Shown one piece after another: positions 35,434-45,171 of a stretch of DNA of 64,000 nucleotides; position 1 is the stretch's first letter, and each line of letters opens with the position of its first letter. Made by a program: the position numbers and the translations under genes. This DNA comes from Candidatus Woesearchaeota archaeon (GTDB taxonomy: Archaea > Nanobdellota > Nanobdellia > Woesearchaeales > UBA10216), in assembly GCA_016192915.1 (NCBI GenBank), contig JACPTF010000002.1, positions 195,530 to 259,529 on the forward strand. Direction: 5' to 3'. A model generated the notes under the pieces. It did not search any database. It worked only from the letters and a program-made list of their open reading frames with translations, and was not told the DNA's origin.

Positions 35434-38339
35434 TTCAGTGTTCCCTGCCAGGCGTCCTTCAGTTCTTTTATGTTCGTATCGATTATTTTCCCTGCGCTGC
35501 CGCTGATTACGAGCCGTTTTCCTTTCGTCTTTCCGATCATGCCGTAGCTGCAGCCGCATTTTTTCATGGCATCTTCAAACATTGCCTCCTTTCCTTTCTC
35601 TACTTCGGCAACAAATCTTGTCTGGGATTCCGAAAACAGCACCACGGTATCATTGATGGCATCGCCGTTGTGGGGAACGTTCCGCAGCTCAACATCAGCT
35701 CCAATTTCTCCTGCAAAGCACATCTCTGCCAGTGCAACAGCAATCCCTCCTTCGCTTACGTCGTGGCATGCGAGGACAGTTTTTCCCTTTATCGCTTCTT
35801 CGACAGCAGTGAATGTCGCTTTGCTTTTCGCAGCATCAATTGTTGGCGCATTGCCTTCCTTAAGCCCTAACCCGGCCAGCTCGCTGTAGTGGCTGCCTCC
35901 CATCTCGTTCTTTGTCTCCCCTATTAGGTAGAGTGAGCTGCCCTCTTTTTTGACATCCATTGTGACGATGTTTTCGATGTCGTCAATTACGGCAACTGCT
36001 GAAATTAGCAGCGTATCAAGTATCGGTATCCTCTTTCCATCGCTGAAAACCTCGTTGTGCAGGCTGTCCTTGCCTGATATGAAGGGCGTTCCGTAGGCTG
36101 TTGCGAAGTCCTTGCAAGCCTTTGCCGCCATCACTAGCGTTCCCAGCCTTTCGGGCTCGTCAGTGTTTGCCCAGCAGAAGTTGTCAAGTATTGCTGTTTT
36201 GCTAATTCTGCCTCCTGTTGCCACAATGTTCCTCAGCGCCTCGTCTATTGCGGCAGCCGCCATCCAGTACGGGCTTATTATTCCATATCGGGGATTTATT
36301 CCGTTGGCAACAGCAATTCCTTTTCTGCTTCCGGAGACTGGCCTTACAACTGATGCGTCGCTTGGTCCGTCATTGGCAGCTCCGGTGAGGGGCTTTATTA
36401 TCGTGTTTGCCTGCACTTCGTGGTCATACTGCCTTATGACCCACTCCTTGCTTGCTATTGATGGCATCGCAAGAAGTTTTTTCAATATCTCGTTGTTGTT
36501 GCCACCACTTTTTTGTCGCTGTTGCGCCGAATTTTTTGCTTTCATTTCCCTGTAAACCGCTTTTCTTTTTTGCTTGGGCAGCCCGTTGTGCAGGAAGCCC
36601 ATGTCAAGTTCGGCAACTGTTCTTGATTTTTGCTTTACAATGAGCTTCTTTGTTGCCGTGAAGCTTCCAATGACGGCAATCCCTGTTCCTTCCTTTTCGC
36701 AAATCTCCCTGAGCTTTTGCAGGTTTTTCTCAGGCACTGAAACAACCATCCTTTCCTGCGATTCCGAGAGCCATATCTCCCAAGGCTTCATTCCGCCGTG
36801 CTTCAAAGGAACTTGTGACAGCTCAACATCTGCGCCGAGATTCTTTCCCATTTCGCCAACTGCCGAGCTGAATCCTCCTGCCCCGCAGTCGGTAATGGCG
36901 TTGTAAAGCTTCCTGTCTCTCGCTTCGAGTATTGCATCAAGCATTTTTTTCTCTTCAATGGCGTTTCCTATCTGGACAACTGATGTGGTGAGGCCTTCGT
37001 TAAGCTCTGTGCTTGAGAATGTGGCTCCGTGAAGCCCGTCCTTGCCTGTTTTTCCTCCAACAACAACAATGAGGTCTCCTGGTTTTGGGCTTTTCTTGAC
37101 AGCCCATCTCGGCATTATTCCTGCCGTTCCACAGTAGACAAGGGGTGCAAGGTAGCTGTTGTGGAATGTTATTGAGCCGTTTATCGTTGGAATGCCCATC
37201 CTGTTGCCGTAGTCGCGAACGCCAGAAACCACGCCTTTGAACGTCCTTTTTGGGTGCAGCACGCCTTTCGGCAGCTTTTCATTGTAGTTTGGATTTGCAA
37301 AGCAGAAGACGTCTGTGCTGAATATTGGTTTTGCCCCTAGCCCTGCCCCTAATACGTCCCTAATTACGCCTCCGATGCCTGTTGCCGCTCCTCCGTAAGG
37401 GTCGAGCGCCGAGGGGTGGTTGTGCGTTTCAACTTTGAAGGCAATGCAGTTTTCCTCGTCAAACTTTATTATCCCTGCGTTGTCTTTGAAAACCGAGACC
37501 AGGTTGTTTTTCCACTCCTTTCTTTTCGCTATGTTGCTTGTTGCGGCAACTATAGTTTCCCTGAAGAGGTTGCTGATTGTTTCCGTTGTTTTTTTCCCGC
37601 TGCTGTCATAAAGCTCAAGCTCCATTTGGCTGTTGAATGTTTTGTGCTTGCAGTGCTCGCTCCACGTCTGTGCTACTGTCTCAAGCTCTGCGTCTGTGGG
37701 CTCCCTTCTTAGCTTTTTGAAGTGCGCCTGTATTGCCTTCATCTCTTCCAATGTGAGCGAGAGCGTGTTTTCCTTGCTTATCCTTTCAAGTTCCCTGTCA
37801 GAGGCCCTGGTTATTTTTATCGTGCTGACCAGTTCTTCCTCTTTTTCCGCAGCCGCTGCTGTTGCTGCCGTCGTGAGAAAGGCTTTCACATTGACTGTTT
37901 CGAAGCCGTAGCCGTACTGCTGCGTGTTCTCGTTTGCAAGCAGCCCTTCGCAAATGGCCTTTATCTGTTCCTCTGTGGCGTTTTTTATTATATATTTCTG
38001 CATTATTGTGGCTGACTCTGCAGCCAGCCCGGTATCCTCAACCAGCTTTAGGATGCTCTGCTCAACAGGGTCTGTTATTTGCGGCTTATACCTCACTATG
38101 ACTACCCACGCGCCTTTGGAATAAAGCTGGTTGTTTATGCCAAACTGCTGGACTATCTGGTCGCTCATTGCCTTGGCTATGTTTTCTGCTTCCTTGGTGC
38201 TGTAGCTTCCCTGGATAACATAGATGTCGCTTGTCTCAGCTGCTTCAGCTTTCAGGCAGAGGTCTTCGTTTATTGCCTGCTGCAGCCCTTCCTTCCTCAC
38301 ATCCTTGGATGTTTCTTTCGTCTTTATCTCAATCCACAT
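35427..38339 (-). CDS. purL: FGAM synthase PurL with fused PurS-like N-terminal region
   Basis: 970 residues, between small PurL (about 740) and large PurL (about 1300). Residues 1 to about 165 look like two PurS-like halves (YVIQGSYSTKEAENIAKAM; EQSILKLVEDTGLAAESATI). The synthetase follows with TWSEHCKHKTF, FKVETHNHPSALDPYGGAATG and KDSLHNEV, a large-type active site. There is no glutaminase domain; PurQ is separate. So PurS and PurL are fused while PurQ is free. It overlaps purM by 11 nt. Confidence 0.94.
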   Translation of the reverse strand: MWIEIKTKETSKDVRKEGLQQAINEDLCLKAEAAETSDIYVIQGSYSTKEAENIAKAMSDQIVQQFGINNQLYSKGAWVVIVRYKPQITDPVEQSILKLVEDTGLAAESATIMQKYIIKNATEEQIKAICEGLLANENTQQYGYGFETVNVKAFLTTAATAAAAEKEEELVSTIKITRASDRELERISKENTLSLTLEEMKAIQAHFKKLRREPTDAELETVAQTWSEHCKHKTFNSQMELELYDSSGKKTTETISNLFRETIVAATSNIAKRKEWKNNLVSVFKDNAGIIKFDEENCIAFKVETHNHPSALDPYGGAATGIGGVIRDVLGAGLGAKPIFSTDVFCFANPNYNEKLPKGVLHPKRTFKGVVSGVRDYGNRMGIPTINGSITFHNSYLAPLVYCGTAGIMPRWAVKKSPKPGDLIVVVGGKTGKDGLHGATFSSTELNEGLTTSVVQIGNAIEEKKMLDAILEARDRKLYNAITDCGAGGFSSAVGEMGKNLGADVELSQVPLKHGGMKPWEIWLSESQERMVVSVPEKNLQKLREICEKEGTGIAVIGSFTATKKLIVKQKSRTVAELDMGFLHNGLPKQKRKAVYREMKAKNSAQQRQKSGGNNNEILKKLLAMPSIASKEWVIRQYDHEVQANTIIKPLTGAANDGPSDASVVRPVSGSRKGIAVANGINPRYGIISPYWMAAAAIDEALRNIVATGGRISKTAILDNFCWANTDEPERLGTLVMAAKACKDFATAYGTPFISGKDSLHNEVFSDGKRIPILDTLLISAVAVIDDIENIVTMDVKKEGSSLYLIGETKNEMGGSHYSELAGLGLKEGNAPTIDAAKSKATFTAVEEAIKGKTVLACHDVSEGGIAVALAEMCFAGEIGADVELRNVPHNGDAINDTVVLFSESQTRFVAEVEKGKEAMFEDAMKKCGCSYGMIGKTKGKRLVISGSAGKIIDTNIKELKDAWQGTLKW

Positions 38340-39351
38340 AAGTTATGCCCTCGCCTCTCACGACCTTCCCTATGAGGCATGCCTTTTCATTCATCTGCCG
38401 CAGCTGCTGCAAAATAGTGTCCGAATTTTTCTTGTCAACAATGTAAACATACCCTATTCCCATGTTGAACGTGTTGTGCATTTCATCTATGGAAACATAC
38501 CCTTTTTGCTGTATCAGCTTGAAGATTGGTGGTGGCTCCCAGCTTTTCCTGTTTATCCTGGCGCCAAGCCCCTTGGGAAGTATTCGCGGAATGTTTTTCC
38601 TGAAGCTTCCGCCCGTGATGTGGGCGATCCCTTTTATCCTGTGCTTTTCCATCACGGCAGCTGTGGTTTTGAGGTAGTTCCTGTGCGGCCTCAGCAGGAT
38701 TTCCCCCACAGTTTCAGGGCCTGCCTTTTCATTGAGCTTAAGCTTTCCTGTGCGCAGGATTGCCCTCACGAGGCTGTACCCGTTTGAATGCAGGCCTGTT
38801 GAGGCAATTCCTACCAGGGTGTCTCCTTCTTCTATTGAGCTGCCGTCAATTACGTCATCCTTCTCCGCAGCCCCGAGGATGAATCCAACAACATCAATGG
38901 CCCCTGTACAGTAAACATCAGGCATCTCTGCCGTCTCTCCTCCGACAAATGTGATGTTGTTTTTCTTGCAGCAGTTTGCTATGCTTTTTACTATGCGCTC
39001 TATGGCAATGGCATCAAGCTTGCTGCTGGCGATGTAGTCTGAGAAGCAAAGCGGTTTTGCGCCCATGGTTAAAATGTCATTTATGCAGTGATTGACTATG
39101 TCTTCTCCGATGTCTTCCCACTTGTCAAGCTCTGCCGCAATCAGAGTTTTTGTCCCGACACCATCGGTATTGAACGCCAGCACAGGTGCCTTGTATCCTT
39201 TGAGTTCCTCTGCGCGGACAACAAGCCCTTTGAACATTGTCTCGCTGCTTATTACGCGCCCATCATGCGTTGCTTTGATGTGCCCTTTTATTTTCTTAAG
39301 CAGCAAGTTCTTTTTTTCAATATCCACTCCTGCTTCCTTGTAGCTTGTCAT
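38329..39351 (-). CDS. purM: AIR synthetase PurM
   Basis: 340 residues. It cyclises FGAM to AIR with ATP. The N-terminus has SYKEAGVDIEKKN, then AFNTDGVGTKTLIAAEL, VNDILTMGAKPLCFSDYIAS, GGETAEMPDVY and HITGGSFRKNIPRILP. It overlaps folD upstream (4 nt) and purL downstream (11 nt). Confidence 0.96.
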   Translation of the reverse strand: MTSYKEAGVDIEKKNLLLKKIKGHIKATHDGRVISSETMFKGLVVRAEELKGYKAPVLAFNTDGVGTKTLIAAELDKWEDIGEDIVNHCINDILTMGAKPLCFSDYIASSKLDAIAIERIVKSIANCCKKNNITFVGGETAEMPDVYCTGAIDVVGFILGAAEKDDVIDGSSIEEGDTLVGIASTGLHSNGYSLVRAILRTGKLKLNEKAGPETVGEILLRPHRNYLKTTAAVMEKHRIKGIAHITGGSFRKNIPRILPKGLGARINRKSWEPPPIFKLIQQKGYVSIDEMHNTFNMGIGYVYIVDKKNSDTILQQLRQMNEKACLIGKVVRGEGITYVD

Positions 39352-40193
39352 TTTGCCCCTGTTATCTTCTTGTATCTCTCAAGTGTGTTTTCTATCAGCA
39401 TTGCCACAGTCATTGGCCCTACCCCTCCTGGTACAGGCGTTATGTAAGCTGCTTTTTTCCTGACTGGCTCAAAGTCAACATCCCCGATGAGTTTTCCATC
39501 TATTCTGTTTATTCCAACATCAATCACCACAGCTCCTTCCTTCACCATATCAGCTGTCACGAGTTTCGGTTTCCCGACAGCGGCAATTAGGATGTCTGCT
39601 TTTTTCGTGTAATGCGGCAAATCAGCTGTTTTGCTGTGGCAGATGGTGACTGTGGCATTTCGGTTGAGGAGCAGGAGTGCAGTTGGCTTTCCTACTATGT
39701 TGCTTCTCCCTATTACAACAGCATTCTTCCCGGCCAAATCTATGCTGTACTCCTCCAGCAGCCGTATGACCCCTTTTGGCGTGCACGGGACAGCCGCCTC
39801 CCTTCCTGAAGCCAGCCTGCCTACGTTAACCAGGCTAAAGCCGTCAACGTCTTTCTCAAGCGCGATTGCCTCAAGCACTTTTTCCTCGTTTATGTGCTTT
39901 GGCAATGGGAGCTGTACCAGTATTCCGTGTATTTTCTCGCTCTTGTTTAATTTGTCAATCAGCTGAAGCAGCTCTTTTTCTGTTGTTTCTTCAGGCAATT
40001 TGTAGAGTTCAGAGTAAATCCCTACATCATCGCAAGTCTTTCGCTTTATTTCAACGTATACTTGTGATGCCGGATTTTTCCCTGCAAGAACAGCTGCCAA
40101 GCCAGGCTTTACTTTTAGGTTTGTCACTTCTGCTTTTATTCCTGCCCTTATCTTCTCAGCAGTTGCCTTTCCGTCCATTATCGTTGCAGTCAT
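39348..40193 (-). CDS. folD: Bifunctional methylene-THF dehydrogenase/cyclohydrolase FolD
   Basis: 281 residues. It interconverts methylene-, methenyl- and 10-formyl-THF. Motifs: YVEIKRKTCDDVGI with the active-site Tyr and Lys, HGILVQLPLPKHI, CTPKGVIRLLEEY, VIGRSNIVGKPTA, and C-terminal YITPVPGGVGPMTVAML. ATG 40193 is preferred over GTG 40202 because GGTGTG precedes it by about 8 nt. It supplies formyl-THF for PurN and PurH in this array. Confidence 0.96.
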   Translation of the reverse strand: MTATIMDGKATAEKIRAGIKAEVTNLKVKPGLAAVLAGKNPASQVYVEIKRKTCDDVGIYSELYKLPEETTEKELLQLIDKLNKSEKIHGILVQLPLPKHINEEKVLEAIALEKDVDGFSLVNVGRLASGREAAVPCTPKGVIRLLEEYSIDLAGKNAVVIGRSNIVGKPTALLLLNRNATVTICHSKTADLPHYTKKADILIAAVGKPKLVTADMVKEGAVVIDVGINRIDGKLIGDVDFEPVRKKAAYITPVPGGVGPMTVAMLIENTLERYKKITGAK

Positions 40194-40204
40194 TTTTCTC
40201 ACAC

Positions 40205-40309
40205 CTAAATAAGCCCGTAGCTTTTCAGTACGAATAGTATTAAAAATCCAGCTATTGCAAGCAGTACCTCTTTCGGGAATGATGCTACCGCAGCTTCAAT
40301 GTGCTCCAT
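40205..40309 (-). CDS. 34-residue single-span membrane peptide between glyA and folD
   Basis: ATG 40309 to TAG 40205. After an N-terminal helix EHIEAAVASFPKE comes one hydrophobic span (VLLAIAGFLILFVL) and a short basic end. It fills most of an otherwise unusually wide 162-nt gap in a tightly packed array, 11 nt before folD. The ribosome site is weak. A 15-codon ORF precedes it just after glyA. It may be a genuine small membrane protein; conservation would decide. Confidence 0.45.
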   Translation of the reverse strand: MEHIEAAVASFPKEVLLAIAGFLILFVLKSYGLI

Positions 40310-40355
40310 TTTATTTCACATTTCCTTGTAGAGCTTGAATTTCCTGCTCGTTAGT

Positions 40356-41687
40356 CTATACATAGCTTACCCCTTCATAAAGCGGGAATCTCCTGCTAAG
40401 GGCAATTACATCCTTCCTTACCTTCCTTATGGTTGAATTTTCATCTATTTCCTTGTTGAACCTGCTGAAGCAGGCATTTCTCTCTGTTTTTTCCTCAGGA
40501 AGCTTATACTTCTTAGTTTCGTTTATGACCGTAGCTATGAACCCTGCTATCTCTTTCATATCCCCTTCTTTCATGCCTCTCGTTGTCATCGCCGGCGTTC
40601 CTATCCTTATCCCGCTCGGGTAGAAGGGGGATGATGGCTCGAAAGGAATTGTGTTTTTGTTTACAGTTATGTTTGCTTTTTCAAGTGCTTTTTGTGCAAA
40701 TGCCCCGTGGCCTGCTTCAATAGGCGTAAGGTTAATCAGTATGAGGTGGTTGTCTGTTCCTCCGCTTACAAGCTTCAGTCCATTATCAATCAGCCCTTTT
40801 GCCAGCGCCTTGGCATTTTTCACTATCTGCTCGGCGTATTCCTTGAACTCAGGCTGCATTGCCTCGTGCAGCGCAACCGCCTTTGCAGCGTTTTCGTGGT
40901 CGTGCGGGCCGCCCTGCATTCCGGGGAAAACAGCCTTGTCTATTGCTTCAGCAAATTTCTCCTTGCAGAGTATCATTGCCCCTCTCGGGCCGCGCAGCGT
41001 CTTGTGCGTGGTAGTCATCACAACATCTGTTTCAGGCAGCGGTGAAATGTGAACCCCGCCTATTATCAGTCCTGTTACGTGGGATGTGTCAGCCATTGAG
41101 ATCGCTCCCGCCTCTTCTGCAATCTTCGCAAACCTCTTGAAGTCAATTTCCCTTGGATATGCTGTTGCTCCTGAAACAATCATCTTTGGTTTTTCCCTTA
41201 AGGCCATTTCCCTGACTGCTTCATAGTCAATCCTTTCAGTTTCCCTGTCAACGCCGTAATGCACAAAGTTGTAAGTCTTGCCTGTCGCGCTTACAGGGCT
41301 TCCGTGCGTTAAATGGCCTCCGTGGGTGAGGTCCATTGCCATCACTTTATCTCCCGGCTTTAGCAAAGCAAAGTAGATCTCCATGTTTGCCGGGCTTCCT
41401 GAATAGCACTGGACGTTTGCGTGCTCTGCCCCAAAAATTTTCTTTGCGCGCTCTATTGCGAGTGTTTCTGCCCTGTCTACAAATTCTTGGCTTCCATAAT
41501 ACCTCTTTCCAGGGTAGCCTTCCGAGTACCTGTTGTTCAGAACAGAGCCCAGCGCCTCAAGCACTGCCCTGCTTGCAAGATTATCTGATGGAATGAGATG
41601 TATCGTTTCCCTTTCCCAGTTCAACTCGCCCTGTATGGCATCTGCTATTTCAGGATCAACTTCCCTCAATCGCCTGTCAATTTTCAT
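40356..41687 (-). CDS. glyA: Serine hydroxymethyltransferase
   Basis: 443 residues. A PLP enzyme making glycine and methylene-THF from serine, which gives both the PurD substrate and the one-carbon units for PurN/PurH. Visible are LIPSDNLASRAVLEALGS, NNRYSEGYPGKRYYGSQEFVD, and the PLP lysine in TTHKTLRGPRGAM. The length is near the family norm. It sits in the purine array. Confidence 0.97.
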   Translation of the reverse strand: MKIDRRLREVDPEIADAIQGELNWERETIHLIPSDNLASRAVLEALGSVLNNRYSEGYPGKRYYGSQEFVDRAETLAIERAKKIFGAEHANVQCYSGSPANMEIYFALLKPGDKVMAMDLTHGGHLTHGSPVSATGKTYNFVHYGVDRETERIDYEAVREMALREKPKMIVSGATAYPREIDFKRFAKIAEEAGAISMADTSHVTGLIIGGVHISPLPETDVVMTTTHKTLRGPRGAMILCKEKFAEAIDKAVFPGMQGGPHDHENAAKAVALHEAMQPEFKEYAEQIVKNAKALAKGLIDNGLKLVSGGTDNHLILINLTPIEAGHGAFAQKALEKANITVNKNTIPFEPSSPFYPSGIRIGTPAMTTRGMKEGDMKEIAGFIATVINETKKYKLPEEKTERNACFSRFNKEIDENSTIRKVRKDVIALSRRFPLYEGVSYV

Positions 41688-41700
41688 TCTTCCACCTTCC

Positions 41701-42456
41701 TCACTTTAGTATTGATAGCAGCCATGGCGCTGCTGTTGTGAATAAAACAAAGTTCAGTGCTATGTTTGAAAGCCCAAACCTGAAGCATTTTTCAGAGTGG
41801 CCGCCCATGAAAGCAACTATTATGAAAGACGTTGCTAAATTGTAAACTACTGCTGCTGCTATCCCGACTGCTGTTATCCCAAAAGAGGAGAAATTCCCGG
41901 CAAAGAGCCCTATCAGAATATATGTTCCTGTTGTTACAGGCGAGAAGTAGCTGAACCTGGCTGACATGGCGTAGTCCATAAGCATTGCCGTTGCCCCAAG
42001 CAGGGCTCCTATTTTTGCGCCGTAGACAAAGCTTCCAAGGATAGTTATGAGCATTGTAAGCTCTATCCCAAGCCTTGCCGTGTTCTTAAGCTGCCTTAGA
42101 AAAACGCATGCGGCTGAGTGCAGCAGGAACAGCACTGCAAAAACAACAGGCTTCAGCGATGAAACCACGAATATCGCCGCCATTGCTGGCGGAATCACAA
42201 GCCCGCCGTATCTCTCAACATAGCCCTTGACGTATAACTTTGCAATTCGCATTGCAAAAAACATTGACACAATAGCGGCAGCTACGAGCAGTATCATCAT
42301 CACAATGTTGCTCTTCAACAAGTGCTTTATCAAAACAGAAATTATTGCTGTAGCTAAGAAGCTTGCAATAACTATGAGCAGGTTTCTGGTCAAGTCTCCC
42401 ATCTCGAGGCTTATGTAAACCTTTTCGCCTTTGCCAAAGTTCTGTTGCTCGTCCAT
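41701..42456 (-). CDS. Polytopic membrane protein in the purine/folate array
   Basis: 251 residues with about seven hydrophobic segments. GAKIGALLGATAMLMDYAMS followed by TGTYILIGLFAGNFSSFGITAVGI resembles the loop pattern of ECF-type vitamin transporter S components. No exact family is named. Lying between glyA and 5-formyl-THF cyclo-ligase with gaps of only 10-13 nt, it may import a folate or precursor. This is inferred from position. Confidence 0.7.
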   Translation of the reverse strand: MDEQQNFGKGEKVYISLEMGDLTRNLLIVIASFLATAIISVLIKHLLKSNIVMMILLVAAAIVSMFFAMRIAKLYVKGYVERYGGLVIPPAMAAIFVVSSLKPVVFAVLFLLHSAACVFLRQLKNTARLGIELTMLITILGSFVYGAKIGALLGATAMLMDYAMSARFSYFSPVTTGTYILIGLFAGNFSSFGITAVGIAAAVVYNLATSFIIVAFMGGHSEKCFRFGLSNIALNFVLFTTAAPWLLSILK

Positions 42457-42466
42457 TTTCTTTTTC

Positions 42467-43030
42467 CTATTTGCGCATTATTGTCCTGCTTTCAGTTACT
42501 AAAACATCCATGGGCTGATCATGGGCTTCAGCAGGAAATTCTCTTAGCTGAAACTCGTATGCTACTCCGATCCTGAAAATGTTTCTTCCGGTGAGCATCC
42601 TGTCATAGTGGCCTCCTCCTCTTCCGAGCCGGCGCCCCTGCAGGTTAAATGCCAGCCCTGGTATGACGGCAATGTCAATCACTCCTGTGTATTCGGTCTT
42701 GTCTTTTGGCTCTCCCATTGCCAGCGGCCCTTTCTCAATCCCTGCAGGGTACTCATTGATGGCAACAGGAATCAGTGTTTGCCCCTTGGCAGCCGGAATA
42801 AGCACAGTAATTCCTTCCCCAATCGCCTCTTTGATTGCGCTCTCTATGTTGACCTCATTGCCCTTTGGCACATAGAACATGATTGATTTTGCATTCACAT
42901 ATTCCCTGACATCCATCAGTCTTGCAACTATCAATGCGCTTTTTCGCATTACATCCTGTCCTGTCATCGCCTTTCTCATCTTAATCATTTCCTGCCGCAG
43001 CCCTTCCTTGGTTATCATTTCAGGCATCAT
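42467..43030 (-). CDS. 5-formyltetrahydrofolate cyclo-ligase
   Basis: 187 residues. It converts 5-formyl-THF to methenyl-THF with ATP, returning a storage folate to the active pool. The signature LGRGGGHYDRML is at about 132-143, preceded by DIAVIPGLAFNLQGRR. The start overlaps the purD-purN stop by 4 nt. Confidence 0.95.
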   Translation of the reverse strand: MMPEMITKEGLRQEMIKMRKAMTGQDVMRKSALIVARLMDVREYVNAKSIMFYVPKGNEVNIESAIKEAIGEGITVLIPAAKGQTLIPVAINEYPAGIEKGPLAMGEPKDKTEYTGVIDIAVIPGLAFNLQGRRLGRGGGHYDRMLTGRNIFRIGVAYEFQLREFPAEAHDQPMDVLVTESRTIMRK

Positions 43031-45138
43031 CCCATCACATGCCCTTCCTGTATCGGCTTCCCATCAAGATAAATGGCTCCTTTCTGGTCAGCAGCAAGCC
43101 TTCCCTCAGCCAGCATCCTTAGCGTTTCAGGGTAAATCTTCCAGTCGCCTTCCTCTTTCAGCTTTTCCTGCAACTCGTGCGCCACTTTGTCAATCTCGCC
43201 GTTGCTGATGCCCTTTGGCAGCTTCACAGGCTTTGAAACAAGAAGAACTTGTCCCGCATCAACCTCTTCTGTCACTATATGGGTTGTAGACCTGGCTTCT
43301 TTCTCGACATTCAGAATTGCCCTTTTGACGCATTCTGCTCCGGCGTACTTCCTCTTGCCGCTGCCATCCTTTATCCTCAAATCGGCCGGGTGCACATTTA
43401 CCGTCAGAAAGCTTCCAATAACTGGATTTGTTATGATGCTCATGTAGCCGCACAGGGCAACAACGTCTGCCTTATGCATTCTCAGCAGCTTTGCCGTCTC
43501 AGCATCATATTCCTGCCTTATTTTCATGTCTCTCCTGTTGCTGCCGCGCTTCTTATAGTACTCCTGCATGTCGTTGCAGTAGTATGGAATCTTGTATTCC
43601 TCGGCAATCCTCTTTGCATTGCACACTGCTTCATCAGCTGTGTCAGTAAAAATCATCACAACCTTGAAAAGTTCCTTTCCCTGCCGTTTCAGTTGCTGTT
43701 GCAGCTCCAGTATCCTCCTTAAGTTGCTTCCTGAACCTGACATTAATCCCGCCACTCTCATGGGCTCGCTCTTTGGGGTGTACAAGGGTTTCAGTGTTGC
43801 GGCAGTGCCAAACTCTGTGCCAGTTAGTCTCTTGACGTGTTCCACTCTCTTCTCAATGAGCTGTCTTGTGCCGATGTCCTTCCTGTGGAAAACTTTTCCT
43901 TTCACCATTGAGGTGGCCTCTTCCGCTATTTTCTCTGCCCCTGCTATTGTGTCTGCCACTCCAACAAATGCAACCCCCCTTGATTTTGTTGTGTAAATTC
44001 CATCAGCCTTCTCTTCAACAGCAGCATAGTAAATGAGTGCCTTGATGTAGTCCTTTTCCACGCTTGGCACTTCTATTTTGCCAGTAACTGGGCTGTCAGG
44101 GTATCCTTCCGGAACCACATACTTGCACACGGTTGCCTTATGCTCAAACTCCGCATTCAGCTTTGCCAGCCATCCTTCGGCAACAGCCTTGCATAGCTCA
44201 ACAAAATTTGTCTTCAGCAGTGGCATTATGTTCGTAGCTTCAGGATCTCCAAATCTGGCATTGTATTCCAGCAGCTTTATCCCCTTCGCCGTTTTCATGA
44301 ACCCGCCGTACATCACGCCCTTGTAGCTTGTTCCGGTCTCTTTTTTTACAGCAGCCGCAACCTTCTCAGTGATTTTTTTTGCCTGTTCCACATCCTCTGC
44401 AGTCAAAAACGGCAGCAGGAAGTTGGAGTCAGAGTAAGAGCCCATACCCCCGGTGTTCGGCCCGGAATCGTTATCAAAGGCCCTTTTGTGGTCCTGCACT
44501 GCTGGGAAATGCACGAATCCGCCGTTGCCGTCTGTGAGCGTCTGCAGGCTGAATTCCTCTCCGTCCAGCTTTTCTTCTACCACAACTGAATTGTGCGAGT
44601 TCAGTATTTCGTTGCAGTAATTCAGCGCCTCATCGTTGCTGCTGAGGTGCTCTCCTGATACTTTTACGCCTTTCCCCCCTGTTAGCCCATCAGGCTTTAC
44701 AACATACTCGCCAAGCTCCTCAAGGTATCCCTTTATCTGGCTGCTGTTGCTTTTGGCAAACACCTTGAATTTTGGTCCTCCTTCTATCCCATATTTCTTT
44801 ACCAGCTCTCTTGCGAAGCTCTTGCTTGTCTCAAGCTGCGCAAGCTGCTTCGTTGGCCCAACGCATTTTATGCCGGCTTTCTCAAGCTCATCCACAACGC
44901 CTGCAGCAAGTGGTACTTCAGGCCCTATCACCGCAATCTCAACAGAATTTTCCTTCGCAAACCTCACAGCGGCTGCAGTGTCATCTGCTTTCCCAACAGC
45001 GAATTTCGCGGCTATTTTCTTTATCCCCGGATTGAGCAGCTGCATGTAAGCGTAAAGCCCAGCGCCTCCGGCAATCAGCGCGTCTGCTATTGCGTGCTCC
45101 CTCGCGCCGCTTCCTACGAGTAGGACTTTTGTTTTCAC
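43027..45138 (-). CDS. purD: PurD-PurN fusion (GAR synthetase and GAR transformylase)
   Basis: 703 residues. Residues 1 to about 430 are PurD, an ATP-grasp ligase: VLLVGSGAREHAIADAL, FVVKPDG-like YVVKPDGLTGGKGVKV, NTGGMGSYS and LEYNARFGDPEATNIMPLL. Residues about 455-703 are PurN: VAGLMSGSGSNLRRIL, the NVHPADL active-site motif and a late TTHIVTEEVDAGQVLL. It would carry out two successive steps, glycine addition then formyl-THF-dependent formylation. PurN also holds an unusual basic insert before its CGYMSIITNPV strand. purF is 33 nt upstream. Confidence 0.95.
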   Translation of the reverse strand: MKTKVLLVGSGAREHAIADALIAGGAGLYAYMQLLNPGIKKIAAKFAVGKADDTAAAVRFAKENSVEIAVIGPEVPLAAGVVDELEKAGIKCVGPTKQLAQLETSKSFARELVKKYGIEGGPKFKVFAKSNSSQIKGYLEELGEYVVKPDGLTGGKGVKVSGEHLSSNDEALNYCNEILNSHNSVVVEEKLDGEEFSLQTLTDGNGGFVHFPAVQDHKRAFDNDSGPNTGGMGSYSDSNFLLPFLTAEDVEQAKKITEKVAAAVKKETGTSYKGVMYGGFMKTAKGIKLLEYNARFGDPEATNIMPLLKTNFVELCKAVAEGWLAKLNAEFEHKATVCKYVVPEGYPDSPVTGKIEVPSVEKDYIKALIYYAAVEEKADGIYTTKSRGVAFVGVADTIAGAEKIAEEATSMVKGKVFHRKDIGTRQLIEKRVEHVKRLTGTEFGTAATLKPLYTPKSEPMRVAGLMSGSGSNLRRILELQQQLKRQGKELFKVVMIFTDTADEAVCNAKRIAEEYKIPYYCNDMQEYYKKRGSNRRDMKIRQEYDAETAKLLRMHKADVVALCGYMSIITNPVIGSFLTVNVHPADLRIKDGSGKRKYAGAECVKRAILNVEKEARSTTHIVTEEVDAGQVLLVSKPVKLPKGISNGEIDKVAHELQEKLKEEGDWKIYPETLRMLAEGRLAADQKGAIYLDGKPIQEGHVMG

Positions 45139-45171
45139 AACTTAACCCCCGCTAGATAAATAATCGTTGAA

